Assembly (NCBI GenBank): GCA_951217055.1
Contig: OX578283.1
Coordinates: forward strand, 64,262,228-64,326,227
Direction of reading: 5' to 3'
DNA from: Gerris lacustris
Lineage: Eukaryota; Arthropoda; Insecta; Hemiptera; Gerridae
DNA: 64,000 bases
Below, in pieces: positions 22,646-35,204 of the stretch (position 1 is the first letter of the stretch; each line of letters starts with the position of its first letter). The position numbers and the translations under genes are program-made. The notes below the pieces were generated by a model. It saw only the letters and a list, made by a program, of their open reading frames with translations, ran no database searches and was not told the DNA's origin.

Positions 22646-22749
22646 GTGTGGCACATAGATTCTTCGCGTTCTACATCGGACTTTAATGATGTTTTGCTTG
22701 TAAGACTCATTATTGTCAAATATATTTCATTTGTCCCCCCTTCCCTTTT
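22646..22749 (-). mobile_element. HINE-1 3'-end fragment
   Basis: gtgtggcacatagattcttcgcgtt, split as gtgtggcacatag and ttcttcgcg, followed by tgcttgtaagactcattatt: the last ~100 bp of HINE-1 inverted relative to, and abutting, the copy at 22750. Confidence 0.75.
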
Positions 22750-23903
22750 GCTTCGAGCTTACCGAAGGTAACGGAAGCTATGTGATCGTTCTGAAGAACG
22801 AAAATATATTATATCTCATATCTCCGATTTCAAACAGTTCAAGACATAAGGGAACATTTTTGGTTCCGTGTCTGTCTGTCACTCAATTTTTATGAACCAA
22901 CATAACTTAAAACCTACTTGTCCGATTTAATTAAATTTGTATGGTAGGTCATAATTAGCCCATTATTAGTCCCATTTAAGTTTTAACCTTCTGTGTCCAT
23001 TCGTTTCTCTTTCACGTGCGCTCAAACATACATTTATTTACACTTGTATCTTCAAAAGTACTCATCTGATTTATAAAATTTAGATGGTAGACCGCAGATA
23101 GCCCCAGCTTAATTTCAACCGTTTACGCTCTTTAACTTTTGTTTCATGTAAAAAATCAAAACAATGTTGACATATTAAAAAATCGGTCCGAGACAACTCA
23201 GACACTTTCTCATATACGAGTTTATAATTTCTTAACCCAGTATTTTCCATTTATTAGTTTTCAAATGTACATTTAAATATTATTGAACATTTCATCAAAA
23301 TTTATCATAAAAATAACTTCTCCTGGGCGGGGAATCGAACCCGGGCTCTCTCCGTCCGCGTTTTAAGCTAATTTCTCAGGAACTAGATTTTTCCCGGGAA
23401 AACGGCTTACATCGTTCGATTCGTATTCAAATGGACTACATTTTAGATTTGTTTTAATCAAAATCGTCGGAACCGTTTTCGAGAAATAATTATTTTTCAG
23501 GTTTTTTCAGAGTTAAAAAAACTCTGTTGGGGGGGTAGCGCCCCCCAAATTTAGAGCTAAAATTAATTTCTCGATTTCGCCTCGGGGTATGATTTTTCTG
23601 AACATGTATGCCAAATTTCGTCAAAATCGGCCCAGTAGTTTAGGCTCCAGGCGTCTGCACAGACGACAGACAACAGACGACAGACAGACAGACATTTTTT
23701 AAAAACCACTTTTTTGGACTCAGGGGACCTCAAAACGTGTAAATCCATCAAAATCTCAAAATCGAATTTTTGCGGCATCTCAATACTTCTCTTTATATGA
23801 GAAAGTAAAAACGGGGAAACAAATAAATTAGACAATAATGGCTTGTAAAAGCATAAAAATAAAATTACATGATAGGATGCGATGAAGCTATGTGCCACAC
23901 TAA
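22750..23903 (+). mobile_element. HINE-1 (DINE-like) interrupted by HINE-2
   Basis: 5' end gcttcgagcttaccgaaggt, acggaagctatgtgatcg; GTCT zone cgtgtctgtctgtc; core acctacttgtccgattta; middle gtactcatctgat, gaccgcagatagccccag. The element breaks at 23180 for the 627-bp HINE-2 and resumes at 23808 (cggggaaacaaataaattag, aatggcttgtaaaagcat), ending at gctatgtgccacac. HINE-2 sits in the internal poly(A) of HINE-1, so it is the younger insertion. Confidence 0.88.
23181..23807 (-). mobile_element. HINE-2 (DINE-like), full-length copy nested in HINE-1
   Basis: Best HINE-2 copy. Read from its own 5' end it has actttctcatataaagag, the caaaacgtgtaaatccatca complement, a degenerate GTCT zone, the cgtcaaaatcggcccagtag block, a gggggtagcgccccc hairpin, a tagcttaaaacgcgg A-box-like word, the B-box ggttcgattcc, the subterminal tatgagaaagt and the hairpin tail gtctgagttgtctcggac. 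No ORF of its own. The minus ORF at 23563-23898 is incidental. Confidence 0.88.
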
Positions 23904-23924
23904 TTGGTAGTCTCTTTATACATC

Positions 23925-24060
23925 TGTTAAAATGGTGGGTTTTTTTTTACATGAAGAATTGTGTCCGTTTAGAAATATTTAATTTACTTAGACGATTGTG
24001 ATTAACATGGGACTATCTGCGGGCTATTTTAAACAAACCATCCACCTATCTTAAATATCG
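23925..24060 (+). mobile_element. diverged HINE-1-like fragment
   Basis: gggactatctgcgggctatt and aattacttttgaagatatta-taggtg resemble the HINE-1 middle at 53960-54010. Flanks have no HINE-1 ends. Confidence 0.4.
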
Positions 24061-24234
24061 CTTAATTACTTTTGAAGATATTATAGGTGTTTCAAAAACC
24101 AATTTTGTGCTATGTGGAAGTCAAATTGAAAGGCCGTAACACTATAAACCTGAAAAGTAATCTAGTAGCGAATGAGAATAGTCGAAATTTAAAATTTTCA
24201 AAGAAATGGTTCAACCAGAAAATGTAGACTGTTA

Positions 24235-25072
<838 letters not shown>

Positions 25073-25576
25073 GTAACTCGAGCTGAGGAAGTTAACTAAT
25101 CTACAGCATATAAAGGATGTCCTTTCACATATTATGTTCTTACATAATAAGCGCAAATACATAGTGACATTGGACTTTTAAAAAATTCTTCAACGTCAAT
25201 TATCCAAGAAATTCTCAGGCATTTATTAGCCAAACTGATAAGGATTTTCAAAAGCTCCGGGTAGATTACAAAATAGGAAAAAGGAAGACACGGTTTATAT
25301 AACAAAGAGAAATAAAACAAAAAGAAATAAAAACTTTGAGACATTATCATATGATCCCTTTATTTAAACATGATATTCTCTTGAGCATGTAATATATTTT
25401 ATAATACTAGTTTTCATACCTGACACAACAAGTTACAAACGCGCAGAAATATGAAGAAAATTTACCTCAAAAAAAAGAAGTGAAAAATGAGAAAGACAGA
25501 GAAGAAATAAAAAGGGGGTATAGCCATCTGGAAATCACGCAGAAAAGATAAGGGCCCAAAGAGGGAGATGTAACAA

Positions 25577-25837
25577 ATGGTTGGGAAAAGATGCAAGTGG
25601 GTTCAGTTCGGTACAAGAGATGGTGAGATAGAACACGTAGTGTACCTTGACTTTGTACCGAGGTACCAAGATGATGCACAAACCACTGAGCCTGTGGGGA
25701 GGTCTGCATTACGATATGTTAGCCTAGTATGCAGTATGCACTGCCAGCAACCAACCCCTTCAACTCTGTACTCGACAAGAATAACTAGACACAACAGCGA
25801 AATATATAGTTCCTTCAGTGCCAGAGAGCAACAATGA
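25577..25837 (+). CDS. small ATG ORF, 86 residues, unknown protein
   Basis: ATG in favourable context (aacaaatgg: A at -3, G at +4), 86 codons, stop TGA. The surrounding 25480-25840 is clearly richer in G+C than its neighbours and matches no repeat here. The product is unremarkable: basic start (MVGKRCKW), mixed centre, several H, Q and S near the end, no membrane segment or motif I recognise. Two opposite-strand frames (25467-25709, 25603-25866) are also open, which weakens the case. It may be a real small exon, an lncRNA or chance. Confidence 0.25.
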   Translation: MVGKRCKWVQFGTRDGEIEHVVYLDFVPRYQDDAQTTEPVGRSALRYVSLVCSMHCQQPTPSTLYSTRITRHNSEIYSSFSAREQQ

Positions 25838-25991
25838 AAAACAGACAAAAAAAAAATGGAGGTCAAAATAAGAAATAAAATTAAAAACAGAAAAAGGAGT
25901 AGTTAAGTATATACATAAGAATTTCCTCATCTTTCCAGAAATGTTTTATAATTGGCACAAAATTACTCACATACTAAACAATAGTTTTACT

Positions 25992-26372
25992 GGTACTTAT
26001 TTAGATTGTTACTCCCTATTTTTTTTTTTTATTTTTTTTTTTATTTTTTTTTTTTTAGAATATAAATGACTTTGCCTACACAGCTCTTAAGACAAAGGAA
26101 TATTTAGCCCAATGTACATTGGGACAAAGGAATATCACATTTGTTTTTATAAGGGGAGTAAAGCCTTCTTTAAATTGTTACTCCCCTGTTTTTTTTTAGA
26201 ATATAAATGACTTTCACTACATAACTATAACGACAAAGGAATGTATAGTCCAATGTACTTTGGGATACAGGAATATCATACTTGTTTTTATAAGGGGAGT
26301 AACAGTCTTCTTTAGATTGTTACTCCCCTCTGTTTTTTTTTAATAAGGAGAGTAACAATATAAAGAAGTGCC
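25992..26372 (-). mobile_element. hAT-like MITE, tandem double copy
   Basis: Ends ggtacttatttagattgtta-ctcc and agagtaacaatataaagaag-tgcc; flanks gttttact (25984-25991) and gttttatt (26373-26380) are a 7/8 target duplication. Two interiors follow each other (agaatataaatgactttgcc; agaatataaatgactttcac), separated by ttgttactcccct, as if one element had duplicated internally. A long T-rich tract lies at 26020-26055. Confidence 0.85.
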
Positions 26373-26493
26373 GTTTTATTAAGTGCCAGTACAAGTATTA
26401 CGTTAGTAATTCATACTAACGTGTAATATCTATATGAAGTAGATCCTCGACTGTTTTTCTTCAATGTGTGATAGCGACTTATCACTTAAGAGG

Positions 26494-26822
26494 TGTAGTT
26501 CAATAACCGAAAAATGTATTCACAGAAAATAATTGTAATTTAAACAATTGACCAGTTTCGGCTGTTCTAAAACAACCTTCTTCAGATAAAGTAGTGGTTA
26601 TTAAATGACTTAGGCTTAAGGAAGTATAAGTTACTACTATTCTACTAGGAAGTACAAGTGTAATTCCTAAGAAGTACAACTATTTACTTAGGAAGTGTAC
26701 TTCCTAAGTCATTTAATAACCACAAGGTTATCCTAAGAAGTCTGATTTAGTCAATTGGATTTGGTCAATTGCTTAAATTACAATGTTGTTGAGTGAAGAC
26801 GTTGATCGGTCATTGAACTACA
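26494..26822. mobile_element. MITE with ~60-bp terminal inverted repeats
   Basis: Left tgtagttcaataaccgaaa and ttgtaatttaaacaattgac mirror right ggtcaattgcttaaattaca and cggtcattgaactaca. An inner inverted pair, gtggttattaaatgacttag against cttcctaagtcatttaataa-ccac, makes it a double foldback. It includes the phrase accagtttcggctgttctaa-aacaaccttcttcag, similar in style to the ccggtttcag...atcttcag phrase of the 9781 MITE. Confidence 0.8.
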
Positions 26823-26829
26823 TATATTT

Positions 26830-27370
26830 AGTATTTAGTAGTAATCATTTACATCTAGAGAAGCGATTATTAGTAGTCCATAAGTAAATAAAATTCTATC
26901 ATTACTGTTTTCTAATAAATGTATTATATTAATAAATATTTACTGTTTTCCTAGTAAATAATATACCAACACCTAATTCACTAATCAATAATGCTAAATG
27001 ACCAATAATTATTTATTTACAAATAAAATTAAAATTTCGATCAAATAAATTATAATTTTACCATTTTAAACAACCTGTTAAAATTAAAAAAAACATTTTT
27101 AAAAATAAAAAATAAAAAAGGTGGGAAAAAATAATAACAGCAGATTTTTTTTTTGTTAATTATTTGAACTTTTAACTAATGCATGTAAAAAGGAAGCAGA
27201 AATTATACTTAGATGGGTACATGAGATAATAAAGTAACCTGCTTTCCCTACACAAGCATCAATCTCCTGCATCTATCTATACGTAAGTATTTATAAATTC
27301 AATATGTTAAGATATTGACCCCGTTATTGCAATGTCAGTTACAGTTAGAACACCAATCATTTATTGGCAA
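26830..27370. other. unassigned A+T-rich DNA
   Basis: No feature supported. Confidence 0.5.
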
Positions 27371-27374
27371 TATT

Positions 27375-27858
27375 TTATTTCTATATAAAGAAATAAAAGA
27401 TTTTATTTATAATAAGAAATAAAAGATTTTGTTTATAAAGAAATAAAAAAAGATTTTTTTTCTAAAGAAAAAAAAATTATTTCTAAAAAAATAAAAGATT
27501 TTCTATCTGAATAAATAAAAGGTTTTCTTTCTAACCAAATAAAATCTTTTATTTCTAAAGAAATAAAAGATTTTTCTTTCTAGAGAAATATAAGCTTTTT
27601 CTTTCTAAAGAAATAAAAGATTATATTTATAACCGAATAAAAGATTTTCTTTCTAACCAAATAAAAACATTTCTTTATAAAGAAATAAAAGATTTTTCTT
27701 TCTAAAGAAATAAATGATTTTCTTTCTAAAGAAATAAAAGATTTTATTTGTAAAGAAATAAAAGATTTTATTTGTAAATAAATAAAATATTTGCTTTCTA
27801 AAGAAATATAAGATTTTCTTTATAAAGAGATAAAAGATTTCCTTTCTAAAGAAATAAT
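27375..27858. repeat. 24-bp minisatellite
   Basis: About twenty variable copies of aaagaaataaaagattttct-ttct. As 24 is eight codons, a minus-strand frame (27653-27865) stays open with an aromatic and K-rich repeat. It is not coding. Confidence 0.93.
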
Positions 27859-27869
27859 TGAACAATTAT

Positions 27870-29210
27870 CCAGATGAATAAAGGATAAAAATATGAAAAC
27901 AAATTATAACTATATACGGCAATGTAAATAAATAGATTAAAATTAAGTCATTTTCAGGTATTGTATTTTGACCTGTAAATATTTGTTAATGGTATAGTCA
28001 CGCATTCAGATATATCTATGGCCAGAAAGGATATTTTTTGATGTCTTAATTCTAAAGGGTATTTTTTTTTCATTGTATGCATATTACGGTTTCCGAATGT
28101 TGCCGATTTTATACCGAAGTTCAAGGTTTATCGACTCTAAATTTGTTTTGTAGATTTTTTTTCTCTTATAAAAAACCTATCATACCTAAATACAACTTGA
28201 GATGAGTTTAATACATTAGATATATATATTTATCCGGTGAAATTACTTCTGACCTTCTAATCATAAACGCAATAAACGATAAAACAATAAAACATCAGAA
28301 TGTAATTTGAGTTAGAAACCATAAAAAATGATAATTTTTAAAGAATACCATAAAGATTATGAGAGATAAATTTTACAAAAAGTGAATGTGTTTACATAAC
28401 CTTGGCTGATAGTAAAAATAATAGTAATAAATTGATATTTTACAACAAAATACTTTACTAGTGTACATTATGAGATGTTCAAGATATATAATTTAACATT
28501 GTAAAATCAAGAATAAGTAGTTGGAATTTATTTATGCAAAATAAAAGTTATGATTATAATTAGACATAAGGTAATAAACTACTATAAATAGTCAACTAGA
28601 AGAAATACAATAATCATAATAAATTATTAAACAATGGCATATTATTAGCTATACTAATTGTAAAGAATGAAATTAGCAATGAGAAATGTTTTTTTTAGCA
28701 TTTTATTATTTCTAAGCTACGTATATTTTTGTTCTAAACAATAGTAGTAAGTAAAGAAATACATTTCTAGACAAAAAGAAATAATAAAATAATAAATAAA
28801 TGTTACTTTTTTTTGACAATACACTGATATGTTGCTCTTTGAGATTAATTTTTAAATTTTCATAGAGCCCAAGAGTTGGAAAAAAAAAAAAAAAAAAAAT
28901 CAAGAACTTTAAATCATATTTCAAAATGTAATAGAAGATATATTTTATGAATACATAAAGGGTAAATAGAAACAATAAAGTAGTAGGGTGGAATGATAAA
29001 ATGTTGTTGCTATTACTTTATTTATTATTAATAAACTTATATATTTTATTACTTTTACTATATTGGATGAGGTTTTAAAGATATTTCCTAACTTTATTCT
29101 GAGATTTTTTTAACTGAACAGAAAGATCAAAATGAATCAGTTTCTTGTGAAACTGTAATAAATTCACTGATAACAAAATAAAGAGTTAAACGTAAGCAAT
29201 ATTTTCAAAA
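27870..29210. other. unassigned A+T-rich DNA
   Basis: No gene, MITE or array found. Confidence 0.5.
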
Positions 29211-29214
29211 GTTT

Positions 29215-30235
29215 AAAATTCTTAGTGGAGTCTTGCGAAAAGTATATGATCTTCAATAGAGTCTTGTGAAAAGTTTAAGATCTTCAGTAGAGTCTCACGA
29301 AAAGTTTAAAATCTCCAGTAGTCTCATGAAAAGTTTAAGATCTACAATAGAATCTCGTAAAAAGTTTAAAATCTCCAGTAGAGTCTCATAAAAAGTTTAA
29401 GATCTACAATAGAATCTCGTAAAAAGTTTAAGATCTTAAGTAGAGCCTCGTGAAAAGTTTAAGATCTTCAGTAGAGCCTCGCGAAAAGTTAAAAATCTCC
29501 AGTAGAGTCTCATGAAAAGTTTAAGATCTACAATAGAATCTCGTAAAAAGTTTAAGATCTACAATAGAATCTCGTAAAAAGTTTAAGATCTTAAGTAGAG
29601 CCTCGTGAAAAGTTTAAGATCTTCAGTAGAGCCTCGCGAAAAGTTAAAAATCTCCAGTAGAGTCTCATGAAAAGTTTAAGATCTACAATAGAATCTCGTA
29701 AAAAGTTTAAGATCTTCAGTAGAGCCTCGTGAAAAGTTAAAAATCTCCAGTAGAGTCTCATGAAAAGTTTAAGATCTACAATAGAATCTCGTAAAAGGTT
29801 TAAGATCTTCAGTAGAGTCTCGTGAAATGTTTAAGACCTTCAGTAGAGTCTAAAAGTTAAAGACCTTCAGTAAAGTCTCATGAAAAGTTTAAGACCTTCA
29901 GTAGAGTTTAAAAGTTAAAGGCCTTCAGTAGAGTCTAAAAGTTAAAAACCTTCAGTAAAGTCTCATGAAAAGTTTAAGACCTTCAGTAGAGTCTAAAAGT
30001 TAAAGGCCTTCAGTAGAGTCTCGTGAAAAGTTTAAGATCTTCAGTAGAGTCTCACGAAAAGTTTTAAGATCTTCAGTAGAGACTCACGAAAAGTTTAAGA
30101 TCTTTAGTAGAGTCTTACGAAAAGTTTACAATCTTCAGTAGTCTCGCAAAAAATTTAAGATCTTCAGTAGTCACGCAAAAACTTTTAAGACATTCAGTAA
30201 AGTCTCACGATAAGTTTAGGATCTTCAGTAGAGTC
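29215..30235. repeat. 31-bp minisatellite with higher-order structure
   Basis: About 32 copies of agtagagtctcgtgaaaagt plus ttaagatcttc. In 29330-29800 units alternate as blocks (ctccagtagagtctcat then ctacaatagaatctcgt), giving a multi-unit higher-order repeat. In 29830-30010 shortened units (gtctaaaagttaa) appear. The right edge joins the element at 30229, whose end also reads cagtagagtctcc. Confidence 0.95.
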
Positions 30236-30508
30236 TCCTTAATCCAGAACTCGCTAGTCCGGACATCCTGTCAATTTCAGATGGCTTCAATAATTTTCTA
30301 ATAATATACAATCAATATACTTCGAGTTTATATCATAATAAGATGTTAATTTAATTAATCCTAAATCAATTTGAAAATTTAAAAATTTTATTATAAGTAC
30401 ATTAATTTTTATTATAAGTACATAGATTTTTATAGTTTTACAAACATTTTAAAACGGATTTTATGATCCGGACAGTGCCTTGTTCTATCAAATTAGCGAG
30501 ACTATTGG
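30229..30508. mobile_element. possible pogo/Tigger-like MITE
   Basis: Left end cagtagagtctccttaatcc, then ctcgctagtccggac; right end gtccggatc complement, attagcgagactattg. The two read as diverged inverted repeats (ca.ta..gtctc, taat, ccggac). Ends of the type ctcgctaatccggac are familiar from pogo/Tigger relatives. The target duplication is unclear because the left edge is inside a satellite. Confidence 0.4.
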
Positions 30509-30509
30509 A

Positions 30510-31655
30510 CGAGGAAAAAACATATTTCCTCTAAAAGCTGGATTGGATACAAAATTATTATTAAAAAAAATTAATATTATACAAATATTAATTATTATAT
30601 AGTTATAAATAACACAAATTATTCTAAACAAATAACTAGTTCACTTATTTAAGTCATTCAATCTGAGTTTAACATAAAATCTAGGTTGCAATAACTAACT
30701 TAATTTCTAATCTCAGTTATTTATAAATTAAAAAAAAAAAAAAAAAAAAACGATTTCTTCTCATTATTTACGTACATTGCAAATATTTTTGAAAGATAAT
30801 ATCTCTATTTTGTAAAAAATAGTGTAGAATTCTTATGTCCTTCGAGTGAAGTTCACACCAGCTTTCACTATCTTCTCTCTCCGCTATATATTTCTTTCAT
30901 AGCAGTGATCATATTCATTTCAAAAACATAAAAAATCACCTGTTCCATATAGAAGTTGGAATAATCTCGAAATATACTTATTTAATACGAACTTTCTTGA
31001 CTTTGTACTTGTATGCAGTATATAAAAGACATCTCTATTCGTAGTAAGATTTCCTTTTTATTTAAATTTATTATGACACCTATAATTACTCGATCTCAAT
31101 TTACCCAAGACCTCCCTTGGATTTTTAAAAAAAAAAAAAAAAAAAAAATGCGTAATAAATTCCCCACCTACTTACAAACTTTCTCTTCTGATATCAAAGA
31201 TATTTTATATTTTATAATCAAGTAGAATTTTTATTAAGAATAAATAAAAAAATAAAAAAAACACAACACTAGAACGTCTTTTGCATTAGTAATACTCTTT
31301 TATCAATGTCTAATTCCTTACCTAAATTATATTTCTTTTAAATTATTCTTCTAAAGATACTTTATTATATGATATTTAACTCTAGATGTTGTTTTATAAA
31401 TTTGAGATTATTAATAAATTACGTTTTTTTTTCTTTATTTTTTTATTTACTTTCTCAAAAACGAGATATAATATGAAGAGAAAATATAGTATCTAGTTTA
31501 TATATATATATATACTTCATAGGAATATGAAAGAAATAGATACTTATTTCATTGGCTTTTATCATGAAAATATACAAGTAAATATCAATACCATTGATTA
31601 TTATTATTTATTTTTTGTCTAACAAATAGTAAAAATATAGTAAGAAAAAAAAGTC
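30510..31655. other. unassigned A+T-rich DNA
   Basis: Poly(A) runs at about 30729-30750 and 31127-31148. A small ORF (31013-31225) spans the second A run as poly-lysine and is rejected. Confidence 0.5.
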
Positions 31656-31661
31656 TTCCAA

Positions 31662-33038
31662 TTCTTGTGGCTTCCTCGCGTCCTATTTCATATTTTTTAA
31701 TGATTTTTTGAATTTACAATCTATTATTGTCAAATTTATTTAATTTTACCCCAGTTTTTTTTTAAATATGACCAAATCGTTTGTTTGTTTCTTTTTTACA
31801 CGAATCAAAGTAGCACAATCAATTTAGCACAATATAAAAAGTGTATAAGGTTGAAGTTGACATTAATCTAGGGCTATCTTCAGGTTGCTTTTGACAAACC
31901 ATCCAAATTTCATAAATATCAGATGAGTACTTTTAAAAATTTACGTGCAAATAAATGCATGTTTGAGCGCATGTGGAAGAGAAACAAATGAACGTAGAAG
32001 GATAAAACGTATAAGCTAATTATGGCCTACCATACAAATTTAATAAAAAATACGTGTGGTGTCGCGGGACACCCGGTAGGAACGAAGTTCCTTACATTTT
32101 TCATTAAATATAAATTATAAAATCACACTGCTAAGTACGTATACATTGCTAACTACTTATATACATGGTGGAGTTAGAAAAGAGACAAAATTAAAAGTAA
32201 CGAACTGTTTGTACCTAGCAAGAGTTAAGGCAAAATTAAACGAAAATCATTATTTGTATCATTAAAGCAAGCGTCTTACTATATATATATATATTGAATA
32301 GAAGAAAAAAGTTGATCATAACGAGTTTATAGTGAAAGAGTATGTTTGTTAAAGGAGTTTGGATTGAAATAGGACTGTTTTCTACCTACCCGGCCGATTA
32401 ATTTAAAATATTATAAAATATATCTCTTTCCTACTCTACAGCTTCTGCTTGTATCAGGGTGAAATTTTACATGATTGTATTTTATTTATTTACAAAACAA
32501 AGTGACATTTTTGACATATATAACAAAAATAATCAAAACAAGTCAAGTAACAGGCTTCGTTAATAACACTTTTTCCCGTCTTTTGAAGCTTACGTTTACG
32601 CGAGCGTTGCGCGTGAACGCTTGGGCCCGATAACGTTTTCCGACGAACTCAGCCTGGGCATTGGTAAAATGAACATGTGTACCAAATTTCATCTAACTCG
32701 GTGATCTTTTTCTCAAGTTATCGTCATCTGTAGATTTCAGGACGGATTTTGCGTGACGGTTATTTTGTGACTGTATTTTGGTCGGTTTTTTTCGGATTCA
32801 CTCCCGGTCTCCAGAACGTGCCATAAGGAACTTCGTTCCAAAAATCGGACGTGTAGTTTTTAAGATATGTTGGTTCGCAAAAATTGAGAGACAGACCGTC
32901 AGACAGATACGAAACCAAAAATGTACCCTGATGTCTAAAGCGGATTTCTGTCTTGGAATTTTTGAAATCGAAGACATCAAATATTTAGGTTCTGAAGAAC
33001 GATCACATAGCTTCTGTTACTGTCGGTAAGCTCTGAAG
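31662..33038 (-). mobile_element. HINE-1 (DINE-like) interrupted by HINE-4
   Basis: Right (5') side 32841-33038: gaacgatcacatagcttctg, tcggtaagctctgaagc, and ttctgtcttggaatttttga. Left (3') side 31662-32050: ttgtggcttcctcgcg, gagcgcatgtggaagagaaa, cagatgagtacttttaaaaa. The two join cleanly if 32051-32839 is removed, matching the intact copy at 53745. The original (GTCT) zone is degenerate (gacagaccgtcagacag). Confidence 0.87.
32051..32839 (-). mobile_element. HINE-4 (DINE-like), copy 1, nested in HINE-1
   Basis: Its own 5' end is ggaacgaagttcctta (complement of 32825-32839). The core is shared with HINE-3 (acgataacttgag, cgacgaactcagcctgggca, cgcgagcgttgcgcg complements). The 3' subterminal copy aaggaacttcgttcctaccg is followed by a perfect hairpin tail, ggtgtcccgcgacacc, ending cacgta. 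It is inserted between A runs (ttaataaaaaa / aaaaatcgg), i.e. T|T on its own strand, as Helentrons do. Confidence 0.85.
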
Positions 33039-33044
33039 CTAAAA

Positions 33045-34571
33045 TTAAATTTAATATTTCTTTTTCTTTTTACATAAAACCCGAAGGATACAGGAGATTT
33101 TTTTTAGAATAATTAATAAATAAAATTGTAGAAGATAAACTATCGTGAAGTCTATCAACATGTCTCAATCTATCTTGACATGTCTCAATTTGGTTTTATG
33201 AGCATATAATGTTATTTTTACGATTCAAGCATAAATTGTAAACAGTGTGTAAACAAGAATATTTTTACATATGTTTAATACCGTTAGATCAAGTTTAAAT
33301 GTTTAATAAAAATCTTTATTTGTTTTTTTTTTTTCGTCTATCATTGAATTAGAATCAATGTGACCATCATGTATTCTATTTTAAAAGTTTTAATATATAA
33401 AGAGACATCAAAATGTATATTAGAAGACAAACATAAGGTCATAAGAAAAAGAAATAAACAAGAAATACTGTCACATGTATGTAAATATACCTCATATTAA
33501 TACCGTTAGTTTTTAAGGGCCCTACTTTTTTTTATTATAGATGTCGTTAAATAAAAGACTGTATTTTGTTTTGGACTTAATCTTGTTCTTTTTTTTTTGT
33601 ATCAATAAATATCTTAAGGTAACAAGATGTGTTTTTTTTGGATGGGGTAAGTTCTAACTTTCTGCGGAGCTTGTAAAGTTGATTGTAACAAGAAACCGAA
33701 CTCCTGATTCTTCTCATGCTTCCCCCACTACTTAAAAAGTGGGGGAAGTTTTCCACATATTAAAAACGGATGTATTTTTAATGATTGATGGTATCCATCG
33801 GATTTGAAATATGCTACCTAACCGTAGCCGGACGGTTACTAATTGTGATACATCCTCTTTATAAAAATCTCTTATACTAAGGAGTCTTTGCGGGATAGTA
33901 TAAGACGGTATTAATCACACTGAATATAAAAAAAGAAAAAAAAAATACTTTTAGAACTTCTTTAAAGTTAGTAGGCAGATGAAACAAGAAGTTGATAAAT
34001 CAGAATCTCGTCTTCAGATGATAAAACAACCATCGACAGAATACAGAAGGAGGAAGAACCAAAGGTATCCAATCTTAATAAAAATATAATACAAGAAAAA
34101 AAAAAACTTCCCTTCTCAATAGTACGATAAAGAGAGAAAGAGATGAGAAATGATACATCGATCATAACCCGATAGAATGATGAGCCTCATCAAAAAGGCT
34201 TCATGAGGAGAGTCAAACTCGACAAAATACCAAGCTTCTGGTAAGAGAATCCTTCTAGAGAAAAAAAAATCATCGGAGGATGAAAAAAAAAAAAAAAAAA
34301 ATGTTTGTTCCTGGCCTCGAATAAAATGAGTATAACTCACAAGAAATAATTAAAGAAGGGGGAAAAAATCTTTTGCGGCAAAGATTCAAAAACGGAATAT
34401 CCCCTTGAGTAATTCAAAACTAAAGAACTATTAAGCATTTTTTGAAATATCATATTAAACAGTGTAGAATTTATAATAAGGATCATGGATCTTAAATCAT
34501 TTTTTTGAATATCGCACGTAGGAAAATTCTTTTTATTAAGTATGGACTTTTGAGTCATGCTAAATATTGAG

Positions 34572-34616
<45 letters not shown>

Positions 34617-34770
34617 ATATTCTTTTAAAGATATGAGAAAAAAAGTTGAATATTGAAATATATTAGACTGGAAATTCAAATATGTAATATGAAATTTAAT
34701 AAGCGTTAAATATTGAAATATATAATCTACAATATACATAAAAAAAGAAGAAAAAAAAAATCAAATATAA
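33045..34770. other. unassigned A+T-rich DNA with small hairpins
   Basis: No gene supported. Two clean dyads: cttcccccact - 8 nt - agtgggggaag (33719-33748) and cttatacta ... tagtataag (about 33871-33903). Poly(A) of about 44 at 34577-34614. Small minus ORFs at 33968-34558 look like chance. Confidence 0.5.
33719..33748. repeat. 11-bp perfect hairpin
   Basis: cttcccccact / acttaaaa / agtgggggaag: a G+C-rich stem in A+T-rich DNA. There is no T-run context that would make a terminator meaningful in a eukaryote. Confidence 0.8.
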
Positions 34771-34775
34771 GTAGA

Positions 34776-34986
34776 GGAATAACACAAACTCTCTCTCCAC
34801 ATAAATCGAAATTACTATTTTATCAGAGCAGCTTTCAGCCTTCAAGAGCCATCATCAGTGCCAATGAACAAACAAGAAAGCCACTTATTAACTTAGGAAC
34901 TGATGATGGCCTATTGAAGGCTGAAAGCTCCTTTGATAATAAAGTCATTTCGATTTACGCGGAGAAACAGTTTGTGTAATTTCATT
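34776..34986. mobile_element. MITE-6, complete, ~90-bp inverted repeats
   Basis: Left: aacacaaactctctctccac, ataaatcgaaatta, agcagctttcagccttcaag, agccatcatcagtgcc. Right arm is its complement: ggaactgatgatggcctatt, gaaggctgaaagctcc, tcatttcgatttacgcggag, aaacagtttgtgt. Half copies are at 20572 and 38348. The plus ORF 34713-34979 is an artefact of the arms. Confidence 0.88.
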
Positions 34987-35204
34987 AAGATGATCTCAAT
35001 AGAAGCTTTCCATATTTAAAATAACTCTAATTAGTAGGTTACATGTAACTTTATAAGTGTTATATATTTGAAATCATAAAGTGGTGAACATTTATGAGCA
35101 AAATTTGTCAAATCTCTGAAACTAGTTTCACTAGAACATTGAACTTTTTTTTAGGTAGGTTCTTCTTGTTTTCTATGCTTTCATTAAAAATATTATTTGT
35201 ATAG

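Noticed and set aside
23563..23898. 111-codon minus ORF
   Set aside because: Spans the junction of nested HINE-2 and HINE-1, so it cannot be a conserved gene.
27653..27865. 70-codon aromatic and K-rich ORF
   Set aside because: 24-bp repeat artefact.
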